A DNA stretch of 64,000 bases, taken from positions 26,043,741-26,107,740 of the forward strand of contig CM035171.1 in assembly GCA_020205615.1 (NCBI GenBank), given 5' to 3'. The DNA is from Panax quinquefolius. Taxonomy: Eukaryota > Streptophyta > Magnoliopsida > Apiales > Araliaceae. The notes under the pieces were generated by a model. It saw only the letters and a program-made list of their open reading frames with translations. It ran no database searches and was not told the origin of the DNA. The stretch's first letter is position 1; each line of letters starts with the position of its first letter. Positions 22,560-33,503 of the stretch are shown in pieces. The position numbers and the translations under genes were made by a program.

Positions 22560-24179
22560 GTAAGAATTTCATCACTTTTGTGAGAGTATCTAAAGTTTTG
22601 GAGTTATGTTTGATACATTAGTATTCAAATTTGTTGCTTAGATTCTAGTCGAAAAATGTTTAACTAATTATTCCTTGGGTCACATTTGATTGGTTCAAGA
22701 ACTAAAATGACTGTAAAGTCCTAGTTTTGTTGCAATTGAAAGATAGCTAAAAGGTTTTTCTGTTGCTTGCCAAATTACTTTTGTTGAAGTTCTAGACAGG
22801 CATTATGTGGTCTACACTGGTGTTATAATCAAATTATCTCTCTCCGGACATAATCAGAATATCTATGCACAAAGATTAAAAGTTTCATTTTATTTGATTA
22901 TTTTTATTGGACGGCTTGACCACTTCTTGTCCATATAAGAAGTATATTTATCTTTAAATTTTACACTATCACGAGTTTTTAATATTTTTGGTAGTTGTTT
23001 TTGCTGGCACAAACTTATAACTAGGATGCTACGCGTAACATAGAATGTGCAGAGTCCTGAATCGGAAAAATTGGAATGACAGCAATCGCATAATATAAGG
23101 TAAAAATGGATACCGTAATCCTAATCTAGGAAAAGACTCAATTCTTGGGATACAAGGGAAAGATAATGTGCATTAGATACGTGCGGGAAAGTGTGATTCA
23201 TCTATGTAACTGCTTGACACTTGACTTTGTTAATTCCTAAGAGATCACAAGTGACTGTTCTTTTTTTTCAATATCAAATTTGCATCTTTCTGCATGGGGA
23301 GAAATAATGGTCTTCAAACTTTATCAAAATTAAAAATAAAAAAGTAGTCTGCTTTTGTAGTTTAGTAGACATTCTAAGTTTATACTAGAACTTTTCACAG
23401 ATTTTGTTGACAGGTTTGTATAATGATATAAATTCTTGCGCATTATTGATGAATTTTTTGTTTTTAAAATCGGCTCACAAATTTTGCTCGTCTTTTTAAT
23501 TTTAAATTTTGTAAATGTTCAGATGGGATATCACTTAAATTGATAAACTCCCTTACAATATAAGAATAGTTCTACTTGCAATGTTTAATACGTCAAATGA
23601 GATTGGCTATTGGACATTGAAAGAGTTCGACTTTAACATCATCCCATATTTAAGTAAACAGGTAATTATATAAGTAATGATCATTTTAATATGCATTATT
23701 TAACTATATATTTGATCTTGTATTATATTTTTTTTAATAATCTTGGATTAAAATTTGTACAGCGGGCATATTCGTGTCTAGCTATATGCGGGAAACAAAG
23801 ATGTTTCATGAAGGATACAAGCCACGTTAGAGGAATATTTTAACACTTCAGTGGTTGATTAAGGCAGCATTAGCCTAGGGACAGAAAGGGCCGAAAACAA
23901 TTCCTGATCAGCTTGTCGACGTTTAAAACTTTTGAACTTTTGGTCATGTTTAAAAAGTTGATATTTTGTTTAGAATGTTATACTTGATAAATTATTAATG
24001 TTAAGTAGAATGGATGATACTTTGGATTCTAATTTTTTTATTTTGGTTAAATATGATGGAAAATGGAAATTTAGTTATTCTATTATTGGTGTTTTTTATT
24101 ATTACAATCATTTTGGTTAAATGTTATTGGTGTAATCTTTTTTCTTATTTCTAGATCTATAATTTTATATTCAGTTTTT
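22560..24179. other. CACTA interior, right side, unassigned
   Basis: I see no supported gene in this stretch. It is AT-rich with many short homopolymers. Segments such as 23760-23900 (less AT-rich, AAAGGGCCGAAAAC) could be remnants of exons, either captured or from the element's own transposase genes, but no frame is convincing. Confidence 0.4.
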
Positions 24180-24840
24180 CATTTAGTCACAACAAATAAT
24201 TGTCACTATTAATAAATATTTATGTGACGAGATGTATGATCACCATAAGTATTTAATTAGTGACATTGAAAAATGTGTCCTAAAAAGTAATTTTTTGGTG
24301 ATAAATTATTTTGTAATATTATTTAAATTATGAAATGGCGACGACATAATTGTCATGTTAAATATAATATTAGGTGACGAAATGTTCTGTTGTCATTTAT
24401 TATATTATTTTTGGTGACGATAAACACAATAACATGACGAAAGAATAATTATAAATATGACAATATTGTCGTTATTAAAATTAGATGATTTAAATAGAGT
24501 AATATATTTTAAATCACTAAAACAATATCATTTAATGACGAAAAACGATTTTTTGTCATTTAATGCACCAAGTTTTGATAATGAAACATAATATAGAGTG
24601 ACGAAAGTTTCATTCGAATAGTGGCGCTATTAACGTCACTAAAAGTAATTAATTATAGTGATGATGATGTAGATCGTCACCATAAGTTAAAACATTTAGT
24701 GGCGATATCAAATATTTTCAAATATACCTAATACTGGCGCTTTCATACGGTGATTGTCTCCTTGACGACGATTAATAATCGCACCAAATGTTTTAGTGAC
24801 GAAAAATGAATTTTATGTGACAAATTTTAGCGTCATTTTT
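24180..24840. repeat. CACTA right subterminal repeat region
   Basis: Same GTGACGA / TCGTCAC / TTAGTGACG word set as the left end, packed up to the terminal repeat. It supports the right boundary and the family assignment. Confidence 0.8.
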
Positions 24841-24859
24841 TGTGTGATTTCTTGTAGTG
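24841..24859 (-). repeat. CACTA right terminal inverted repeat
   Basis: TGTGTGATTTCTTGTAGTG, the perfect complement of the left repeat, followed by the ATG target duplication at 24860-24862. Confidence 0.95.
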
Positions 24860-25180
24860 ATGCTCACCCTTGCTATATCATGATAAAACATTGCAGATTA
24901 AAAGACTTAACGTCGGATACAAGGAAAGGTTAAAAGGCGAGGTGTCGTTTAAAAAGTTAATGTGTGCAATAGATTTGTAATAGTGTTGTATAATAATAAT
25001 GATATGTGTTAGAAAAGTTATATATGTTTATTAAGTTAAGGTTACTCGACCTTGGGAATAGTGTGTAATGTATTGTATAAACAATTTATGTTTATATCTT
25101 AGTAAATAGTAATAGTTGTATAGAATGATCAATAGGATCCATGTGATTAGGGACCTCGGTTTGATTTGGGGGTCATCACA
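24860..25180 (+). repeat. Element C 3' LTR, part 2 (after the CACTA insert)
   Basis: Resumes ATGCTCACCCTTGCTATATC exactly as in the 5' LTR near 9710 and ends GGTCATCACA at 25180. The TSD TAAAA follows. Confidence 0.88.
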
Positions 25181-26379
25181 TAAAATACGACACATTTATC
25201 TAAAATTCTCAATAAATTTATTTACATACTGTTTGGGTGAGCACAACTAGCCCATTAAAGAATATCATGACTAAAGATAATTAAATTATCAATAGCCTCA
25301 GTCAGTAATAAACCAGAGATATAGAACATATGTAGATGATAAAACTTTTCAATCATAGTGGCAGCGGAACGAGCAATCCATTAGAAGAGTTAAATAGACC
25401 ATAAGGTCTATTATCTTCTCCATGTTAAAAGTTCACTAACAATATTTTATCCCTGTAACATCAATCAACAGTTCAGTTCCTGCCCACAATCATGTGAATA
25501 ACTCATAATCATAATTGCGATTCTAAATTCCTCTTCGCACCCAGGACGAAGATAATTTTCATCACCTGTATTTACCTGAAACATCAAAGATCATAATTAT
25601 ACCAAATCACAGTTCTTGTTCATAATCCTACTAATAAATTCATCTTTGCACTACAGGCCAAAGATATTCATTAACAGTTCATCTTTTCACTACAGGCCAA
25701 AGACATACAATTGTATTTTAGAAGAGTCAAGTAGAGCATGACATCTACTATCTTCTACGAATTAAAAATTTATTATCAAAATTTTATCGCTAAGACTCAG
25801 CTCAATACATCACCGAATTATCCATGCACTACGACCAAGGATATTCGTTAGTATCACATCCATGAATTATCCATGCACTACAGGCCAAGGATATTCATTA
25901 GTATCACGACCACGAATTATCCATGCACTACGGGCCAAGAATATTCGTGTTTTCACCAATGGTCATGATCATGCCAAACAACAATTCATCTTTGCACCCT
26001 TGGCCGAAGAGAACGCATGGTTATGATCACACCAACATATGTACATCAATGCACTACGGGCCAATGAGGACTTTTACCACATCATTTATAACATTATAGT
26101 CATGATTATACCGAATAATACCTGGTCATAATCATACCAATCAACAGTCCATCTATGCACGTAAGCCACATATGACTTTCATTACAATATAAGCATAAGG
26201 ATGATGACAATGATATAAACAGTAATCAAATAAAATTAAGGATAAATATTAAAGACTTTAAATTTATCTAGAGTTTAAAAATATCCAAATTGTCAACATG
26301 ATACTGCTTTGTGGAGTAAAATTCAAGAATAATATTCATGTATCAAAAATAATTTGGTCAGACAAGAAATATATTTTTC

Positions 26380-26612
26380 GGGTGAATAGTACCCCGTGAA
26401 TAGTACCATGTGAATAGTACTTCGGGAATAGTACCTCGTGAATAGTACCCCGACATTAAAAGTGCCCCAAATACCCGAGTAAATAACATTTGAGTGAATA
26501 GTAACTCGTGAATAGTAACCTGTGAATAGTACTCATTATTCATAAATAGTACTGTATACGTGAATAGTGCCACATACGTGAATAGTACCCATGAATAGTA
26601 CTCCATGAATAA
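26380..26612. repeat. GTGAATAGTACC short tandem array
   Basis: About 14 copies of a 12-19-bp unit GTGAATAGTACC(CC) with variable spacers. The reverse complement, GGTACTATTCAC, is a form seen in many plant gypsy LTRs. The minus-strand frames here (for example 26358-26606) only reflect the repeat. Confidence 0.8.
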
Positions 26613-26726
26613 TACTCATAAAAGGAAAATACAAAGAAAATGACATTCCATGATGAGTACAAAAAAAATGATATCTCATACGAGTATAATAGAATATACG
26701 AAACTGTAAATGAATTTTCACCCGCC

Positions 26727-26873
26727 ATGCGGTAATCCACGTAGACAGATCATTTCTACAATTTAATAAATAATGAATACGAAGGGTCATTCACTATGCA
26801 TGCGGTAATCCGAGTAGACAGGTTACTCCCGTAGATTAATAAAAATTTAATACGAAGGGTCATTCACCATTCA
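26727..26873. repeat. 75-bp tandem duplication
   Basis: The unit CATGCGGTAATCC...TAGACAG...AATACGAAGGGTCATTCAC is present twice (26727-26800 and 26801-26873) with about 15% difference. The second copy ends at the start of LTR A1. Confidence 0.75.
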
Positions 26874-28678
26874 TGTAAGACCCCAGCTTTTATAAATAAA
26901 GATGAATTTTCTATAAATATTATTTTTGAATATTATGGAATAAATTTAATATAATGTTATAGTTGTGGGTAATATTTATAAATTTTGCAAAGTAAGCAAG
27001 TTGTTATAAAATATTCGTTTGGTCGGGGAATATTTTTTTGTCGGAGGGAATATTAAATGCTGACGGCTCAATCATCAGTGGACCCTAATGGAAGTATTAT
27101 AAGTAGTTAAAAGCGACAAAATTATCTTTCTATAAAAATAACGGTACGGAGGTGTTACCGTTAAAACTGTTGAACTACCCGGTGGTAAAGAAATGCGATG
27201 TCTGGCGTGGTTGCGTAGTAGCACTGCGGTATTGATTATTGATCTTACGTGAGAAGTCACTTAGCTATATTCAATTATTACTACGATAATTCTTTGCATC
27301 ATATCTCTTATATTATTGATTCAATTATTGTCACAGTATCATCTGTATAATATGTTATATTATTAATTGAGACGACAAGTTATAAATGATTAATAATTGT
27401 TGAAAGATTAAAATGTGTTGATTAAAAATAAAATGATTTGTGGTAATATTTATTCAATCCTTGATGTATATAAAAGTACATTATGAGGCGTTTGTGGTAA
27501 GTTTGATTATTTTATGGGGGACCCATATGTCATCATCTAAGAGTCTCTTCGTCAATAGTAATTATCTTGAAATTAGTAGAATATCCTTGATATTTGCGTT
27601 TCATCCAGTATCTTTTCATGGAAATATTCTTCTGATCATTCTTGAATTTTACTCTACAAAAGCGAAGATCGTGTTGACAATTTGGACATTAAAAATTCAC
27701 GGATAAAATAATTCTTGAACTTGTTTTATTGAATTCTTATATCATTGTCATCATCCTCATGTTTATATTATGTTGAAAGTCAATACGTGGCTCTGTAGTG
27801 TATAGATGGACTTGGTATGATTATGACCGAGAGACTATTCGGTGTAATCATGGTAGTAATGTTACAAATGATGTGATGAAAGTCATCCGTGTATTTTGTA
27901 GTGCATAGATGGACTTGGTATGATTATGACTGAGAGACTATTTCGGTGTAATCATAATAGTTATGTTACAAATGATGTGATAAAAATCCTCAGTGGCCAT
28001 AGTGCATTGATGGACAGTTGTTGGCATGATCATGACCATTAATGAATACACAACTATTCTTGGCCCGTAGTGCATGAATAATTGTGGTCGTGATACTAAA
28101 GAATATCCTTGGCCGTAGTGCAGGGGTGATTCGATGATGTGGAATATTTATTAAAGCTGAGTCTCATCTATAACAGTGATGAAAAACCTTTTAAATCATA
28201 AAAGATAGTAGATTTTATTTTCTACTTGACTCTTTTAATGGATTCTTTGGTTCATTGTGTAGTTAAACTTGATGTTCATTACATTTTATCGGTTTAACAT
28301 CTTTGTTGAAGGCTAATGATAATTTATTACGCATTATCTTAGTCATAATATTTCTTCTTGAGCTAGTTGAGCTCACCCTTTCTTTCCTTTATTCTCTTCA
28401 GAAATGAGAATATAAATTTGGGACGAGTCGGGGAACAGAGTAATAGTCCGGAGGATAGCATTAGTAGTCCTCACTATTCTATGAAATAGTGTGATAATAA
28501 TTGTAATGAGGACTCCTTTTGAGTTTGTATAATATCTAGTAGACAATATTTGTATTCAAACTCACAATTTATGTTTATTGCATACTTACAGTTATATTAG
28601 TAAGTTGTATTTAAATTACGTACCATGTATGTCGACTACCCAAGATGGGTGATGTATACCTAATTTTGGGGCGTCACG
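26874..28678 (+). repeat. LTR A1
   Basis: Starts TGTAAGACCCC and ends GGGGCGTCAC before the primer site. It carries TATATAAA at 27468, a tandem pair of about 115-bp units (27790-28000, GTAGTGCATAGATGGACTTG and following) and further GTAGTGCA words. It lacks the roughly 960-bp segment present in LTR A3. Confidence 0.88.
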
Positions 28679-28679
28679 G

Positions 28680-28692
28680 TTGGTATCGAGCT
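28680..28692 (+). other. Primer binding site of interior A-1
   Basis: TTGGTATCGAGC right after the LTR. It resembles the initiator Met tRNA complement TGGTATCAGAGC, with CAG read as CG. The second copy (35296-35308) shows the same contraction. Confidence 0.7.
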
Positions 28693-28856
28693 TAGGGATA
28701 TGATCCACGGCTAAGATGTGAGAGTAGTACTAGGAGGGAGAGCGGGAATACCTTCGCTAGTATGACCTACCTAAGTTTATGTGTTATTTTATTGGTTGAT
28801 TGGAATAATATAGATAATAATTTGTTACATGTCAATTAACCTTTTGTTTGGTGGCG

Positions 28857-29960
28857 ATGTCGAAAATGACATTTGAGAATGTTGAGAATAACAATGGAGC
28901 ACAGACGATCGTTGATTCACCACATATCAATAATCAGGATAATGTGCATCAGGAAGGCGACAATCCTCATGCAAACAACAACTTGACCAAATGATGAATG
29001 ATCAAATGTTCGGAGGCTTTATGCAATTTATCAACGGCTGAGAAAGAGAGCGACTCTGTCCAAAACGTAGGTGGAAACACGGAAAACTCTCGGTGGTCAC
29101 CGCTAAACAATTCAAGGAGTGGGACCACCGAGTTTAAGGGAGAGCCAAAACCACTTACGGCGGAAGCATGGATAAAGCAGATTACCAAGATATTTGATGT
29201 CTTGGGATGCTCAGGAGCAAAAGGTTCCCTTCACGCCTTTATGTTTGCGAGAGGCGGATTCTTGGTGGAAATCGGTAAAAGCGTACTCAACTTCTTTGTC
29301 AGATGAAGATATCTTGGGAGAAGTTCAGGAGGCTGTTCAATGACAAATACTTTCCGAAAGCATTTGCCACATGAAAGGAGGTGGAGTTTATCAAGTTGGA
29401 ACAAAACAATATGACCGTGTCGCAATACGAGGCAAAATTTGCGGAGTTATCACGGGTTCGTCCCACTCAGTGGATAATGAAGAGAGAATGGCGCGAATGT
29501 TTTTAAGAGGTTTGAAGTGGGAGATACGTCAACATCTTATTTCATAAAGCGTGTTTGTATTCGGATGTTGTAAATAGGGCTCGATTAGTGGAGCACGATA
29601 ACGAAGTCAACGTAACTAAAAGAGAGAGCAAATAAGCAAAATTATAATACCGGTAGAGTAGTCATCGAGCGGTGACAACAAGCGTGGAGGAATCAACGGG
29701 CGGATATGGTAACCACCGGTGGTAATCGAGGCCAAAACAATAAGAATGGACATTTCAAGAAAAGGAGATTCAACAATGATGGAAAGACAAATGACCAAGA
29801 CATGCCGTTGTTAAGGAAGGAGAAAGACCACCTATCATATGCTTCAAATGCGGAGGAGAGGGACACATCGATCCGAATCGCTGCGTCATGCAAATCAAAG
29901 CATGTTATAATTGTGGAAGAAAAGGTCACTTAGCACGATTTTTGCGTTTCATCAAGACAA
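28857..29960 (+). pseudogene. gag: Gag (capsid and nucleocapsid) of interior A-1, frameshifted
   Basis: The start at 28857 (MSKMTFENVEN) begins a frame broken at about 28992 by TGA. The capsid region is seen in pieces: EFKGEPKPLTAEAWIKQITK and IFDVLGCS, the usual plant Retrotrans_gag motif. The nucleocapsid has two zinc knuckles at 29840-29945: CFKCGGEGHI and then CYNCGRKGHLARF, the second a CX2CX4HX4C type whose final Cys is lost. Gag would form the virus-like particle in the cytoplasm and bind element RNA. At least four frame breaks mean that no full protein is made as written. Confidence 0.8.
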
Positions 29961-30032
29961 ATTCAACTAGGATGGAGGCACGAAAAGGCCGTTCGAGAAA
30001 AGTCAAACCGGTAGTCTGAGGAAGCGTTTGTT

Positions 30033-30560
30033 GTGACCTCCCGGAGAGCAAGGAACCCGAATGAGGTCATCACGGGTAAGCTTATCATAAACTCTAATGA
30101 AGTCTATACTTTATTTGATACCGGTTCTATCCATTCTTTTATTTCTCCTACTTGCGCTCATCGATTAAATTTGACTCCGGAGAAATTAGACTTTGACTTA
30201 TCTGTGGAAACTCCGTTGGGAGAAACCTTCATTACATCCACTGTTTCTAAGTTTTGTTTGGTTCAAATCGGTACCCTCACATTACCTGTCGATCTTATTT
30301 CATTAAAAATACTTGCATTTGACGTGATTTTAGGGATTGATTGGTTAACTACTTATCATGCAAAAATTGATTATTTTCGTAAGGTTGTTAGCTTTTATAT
30401 TCCTAATCAACCTATTATGCGAATTCAAATGACCAAACCATTAAAATCAATCACGGTCATCTCAAGCCATAAAGCTATTCGTTTATTGAAAAAGCGGATG
30501 TCAAGCTTTCTTAGCTCATATCACGATTTAAACAAAAATAAATCGCCGTTTTGAGCGATA
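30033..30560 (+). pseudogene. pol: Aspartic protease region of interior A-1
   Basis: A 173-codon open frame carries the retroviral-type protease: VYTLFDTGSIHSFIS with the catalytic Asp-Thr-Gly at 30117-30125, then FDVILGIDWL, the usual second motif of plant gypsy proteases. It would act as a dimer to cut the Gag-Pol polyprotein. The frame ends at 30553, where RT should continue. The active-site triad is intact here, unlike in the second copy. Confidence 0.85.
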
Positions 30561-31830
30561 TTTCTATTGTTAATAAATTTCCGACGTATTCCGAAGAACT
30601 TCTGGCCTACCCCAGGCGTGAAATTGAATTTTGTATCGACCTTGAACCCCAGACAAAACCTATTTCCAAAGCCTCATATCGAATAGCTCTATTGAACTTG
30701 AGGAGTTAAAGACCCAAGCTGAGGAATTGTTAGACATTGGCTTTATTCGTCCTAGTACTTCTCCTTGGGGTGCTCCTCTGTTACATTCGTGAAGAAGAAA
30801 GATGGGAGTATGCGACTTTGTATTGATTATCGGGAGTTGAATCATGTCACCATCAAAAATAGGTATCCATTGCCACGTATTGATGACTGTTTGACCGATT
30901 GCAAGGAGCCAAATTCTTTTCAAAGATTGATCTTCGTTAGGATATCACCAATTGAAGATTAGAACCGTGACATTCCAAAGGCGGCTTTGAGAACTTCGAT
31001 GCAGGGCATTATGAATTCCTAGTCATGTCCTTTGGATTGACTAATGCTCCTCTGCCTTCATGGATATGATGAGCCCGAGTATTCAAGGAATATTTAGATC
31101 ACTTTGTGGTCGTCTTTATTGATGACATCCTTATTTATTCCAAAAGCCGTGAAGATCATGAGCATCACTTGAGGCTGACACTCCAAAAGCTTCGTGAATA
31201 TAAGTTTTATGCCAAGTTGAAGAAATACGAGTTCTGGATTGAAGAAGTAGCATTCCTTGGGCACGTGGTATCAAGTCATGGAATATCTGTTGACCCAATG
31301 AAAGATTGAAGCTATTCAATTTGGGAATAATCTAAATCGATGGCCAAGTCACGTAGCTTTCTCGGTTTAATTTGGTTATTATCGGAGATTCGTGGAAGGA
31401 TTTTCTCGAATCGCTACTCCATTGATTTCGGTGACTCGAAAAGATACAAAGTTCGGTTGGAGTGAAGAATGTGAGAAGAGTTTTCAAGAACTCGAGAGGA
31501 AACTTATTTAAGACTGTTACGACAATACCATCGGCTCGGAGGATTTGTCATCTCTGATGATGCTTGAAGCAAAGGGTTGGGATGTGTTCTCATGCAACAT
31601 GGAAAAGTTATAGTTTATGCCTCATGACAACTCAAAGAATATGAGAGGAATTATCCTACTCATGATCTAGAGTCATAGCGCATTTGTTTTTGCACTTAAA
31701 ATTTGGAGGCATTACTTGTATGGGGAGAAAGTGGAGATCTTTACGGATCATAAAAGCCTCAAATATTTCTTCACTCAAAAGGAACTCAACATGCGATAAC
31801 GACGTTGGCTTGAGCATTGAAAGATTATGA
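30561..31830 (+). pseudogene. pol: Reverse transcriptase and RNase H of interior A-1, frameshifted
   Basis: RT landmarks in order: [46 protein letters not shown] in a shifted frame; and [10 protein letters not shown] with the catalytic Asp pair at 31115-31126. Then follow [18 protein letters not shown] and the connection to RNase H (VDPMK). RNase H text follows in fragments: KFGWSEECEKSFQELE, then [19 protein letters not shown]. The complex would copy element RNA into DNA in cytoplasmic particles. At least six frame changes lie between 30561 and 31830. Several sit at CTGG or CAG sites and differ between the two interiors. Confidence 0.85.
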
Positions 31831-32139
31831 TCATACCATCAATACCATCTTGGAAAAGCGAGCGTAGTAGGCGGCGATTGAGTAGAAGATCATATGCAAG
31901 TACGAGTGCGTTATTGTCAACGCAAAGGCCCATTTTGTGTGACTTGCAAAGGATGGAGATAGAGTTAAAGACTCCAGGGACGCATGTGATGATAGCGAGT
32001 ATATGAGTAGAACCGACTTTAATCGATAAAGTTAAAGCTGCTCGAGCTCTGAGACACGGAGGTGATCGTATGAGGAAGAAAGTGCAAGAAGGTGCTATCT
32101 TAGGAAGCAAGAATCGATGAAGAAGGAATACTTGAGTCA

Positions 32140-33130
32140 ACTCCGGACTTTTGTGTTCCTAACGACCACGATTTAAAGTATAATATCATGATGGGGCGCA
32201 CAACACACCATTTGCAATCCATCACGGGAGTACCAAAATGTATCGTGATATTCGTCATACATTTTGGTGGAGCAATATGAAAGAGAGAGAGCGTATTTAT
32301 TTATCTCAAGGTGTCTAACTTGTCAGCGAGTTAAAGCGGAACATCAAGTACCAAAAGGTCCATTGCAACCACTTGAAATTCGGAATGGAAGTGGGAGCAC
32401 ATTACCATGAATTTCATTCTGGGTCTTCTAAGGTTTCTCAAGGCATTGATGCGATTTGGGTCATTGTTGATAGATTGACCAAGTCTGCTCATTTCTTACC
32501 GATCTGAGAAACTTATACACTTGAACATCTTTCTCGTATGTACATAAGCGAGATTGTAAGACCGCATGGTATGCTGGGGTATCCATAGTTTCTAATCGAG
32601 ACCCAAGATTCACTTCACGATTTTGGGTTAGTTTGCTAAAAGCTATGAGCACAGATTTTACGATTTAGCTTCGGCATATCATCCTCGAACCAGACGGACG
32701 ATCGGAGAGGACTATTCAAACTCTTGAAGATCTATTAAGACTCTGTGTCCTTGATTTCAAGGGAGTTGGGACAAGTTCTTACCATTGGTGGAGTTTTCCT
32801 ACAACAACGGTTATCAAGCAAGTATTGGCATGGCTCCATTCGAGCGTTATATGGAAGAAAGTGTCGTTCTCAAGTATCTTTGGGATGTGGGTGGGTGAAG
32901 CAAGCGTTGTTGGGACCGGAGTTGAGTACGTATGACTACGGAAAAGATTCAAACGATCCGACAACGTATAAAAACCTCACAAAATCGACAAAATAGTTAT
33001 CTTGATCTTCATCGAAAGGACGTGGAATTCGATATAGGAGATCGTGTGTTGTTAGAAGTTGCTCCATGGAAAGGAGTTACAAGATTTGGAAAGAGAGGAA
33101 AACTTAATCCTCGATTCATCGGTCCATTTT
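32140..33130 (+). pseudogene. pol: Integrase of interior A-1, frameshifted
   Basis: The zinc-binding domain is visible (HGSTKMYRDIRHTFWW, then CLTCQRVKAEHQVPKG). The catalytic core follows with MNFILGL where the family has MDFV, then GIDAIWVIVDRLTKSAHFLP and SNRDPRFTSRFW. The downstream part reads DLHRKDVEFDIGDRVLLEVA and GKLNPRFIGPF. Integrase joins the cDNA to host DNA with a 5-bp stagger in this group. Frame breaks occur near 32300, 32400, 32580, 32660 and 32760. Confidence 0.82.
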
Positions 33131-33466
33131 AATCCTCGATCGAGTAGGAAGCGTGGCCTATAGACTCGCGCTTTCTGTACCAAATATGTCTCGTGTTCAT
33201 AACGTTTTCACATATCCATGTTACGAAAATATGTGAAAGACCCGAACCATATTATTGAGTTAGAACCAGGACGAAATAGCGGAAGATTTGGCGTATGAAG
33301 AGGTTCTGTTCAAATTTTGGATAAGAAGGAACATATTCTACGCTCCAAGGTTATACCTCAAGTCAAAGTTTTGTGGAGGAACCACGATGTTGAGAGAAAT
33401 GACTTGGGAGTTAGAATCGAAATGAAATCAAGGTATCCTTACCTCTTCGACATACCAGTCACGTAA
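33131..33466 (+). pseudogene. pol: Integrase C-terminus with chromodomain, interior A-1
   Basis: Fragments read VGSVAYRLALSV, then HNVFTYPC...KYVKDP, then VQILDKKEHILRSKVI, QVKVLWRNHDVER and EMKSRYPYLFDIPVT with a stop at 33464-33466. The LWRNHDVEE-TWELE-YPYLF pattern is the plant chromovirus chromodomain, thought to steer integration to heterochromatin. Frame changes precede and follow the HDVER segment. Confidence 0.75.
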
Positions 33467-33492
33467 CCTAATTTCGAGGGCAAAATTTCATA

Positions 33493-33503
33493 AGAAGGGA
33501 GGT
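33493..33503 (+). other. Polypurine tract of interior A-1
   Basis: AAGAAGGGAGGT abuts the TGTAAGACCC start of LTR A2; the same tract precedes LTR A3 at 40117-40128. Confidence 0.8.

Larger units (their letters stand above)
15631..24859. mobile_element. CACTA (En/Spm-like) transposon carrying captured host gene fragments (Pack-CACTA)
   Basis: The ends are perfect 19-bp inverted repeats: CACTACAAGAAATCACACA at 15631-15649 and its complement at 24841-24859. A 3-bp target duplication ATG flanks the element (15628-15630, 24860-24862), and the empty site is seen in the other LTR of element C. Both ends have about 0.7-1 kb of short GTGACGA/TCGTCAC words, the usual subterminal repeats bound by the CACTA TnpA-type protein. 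No transposase (TnpD/DDE) or TnpA frame is visible, so the element is non-autonomous. The interior holds pieces of at least four plant genes with exon/intron structure, which makes it a gene-transducing CACTA derivative of 9,229 bp. Confidence 0.92.
5935..25180 (+). mobile_element. Element C: non-autonomous large-LTR retrotransposon (LARD-like), split by a CACTA element
   Basis: Complete by structure: 5' LTR 5935-10023 (4,089 bp, TGTGACAACC...GTCACA), primer site, interior 10024-11865 (1,842 bp), purine tract, and 3' LTR 11866-25180, which is about 4,083 bp once the CACTA insert and its extra TSD are removed. The flanks carry TSD TAAAA. The interior has no gag or pol frame, so proteins must come from a relative, most likely a Ty3/gypsy chromovirus judging from the terminus and primer site. 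The two LTRs are very similar along their whole length with scattered small differences, which suggests a moderately recent insertion. Confidence 0.88.
25186..26873 (-). repeat. A-prime LTR, middle piece, rich in tandem subrepeats
   Basis: On the minus strand this follows the A LTR order: GAGCTCACC-like region, TCTACTTGACTCTT-like block, GGCCGTAGTGCATG words, TTGGTATGATTATGACC, and TTGACAATTTGGA. It contains three copies of a roughly 50-bp unit at about 25813-25955 (CCATGCACTACGG, GCCAAGGATATTCG, TAGTATCACGACC), the GTGAATAGTACC array and a 75-bp duplication at the right edge. It is split from 5301-5934 by element C and from 54543-55413 by the A/B block. Confidence 0.7.

Noticed and set aside
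25813..25955. CRISPR-like direct repeats
   Set aside because: Contiguous tandem subrepeats inside a plant LTR without unique spacers.
26358..26790. Tyr/Phe-rich minus-strand frames
   Set aside because: Translations of the GTGAATAGTACC array.
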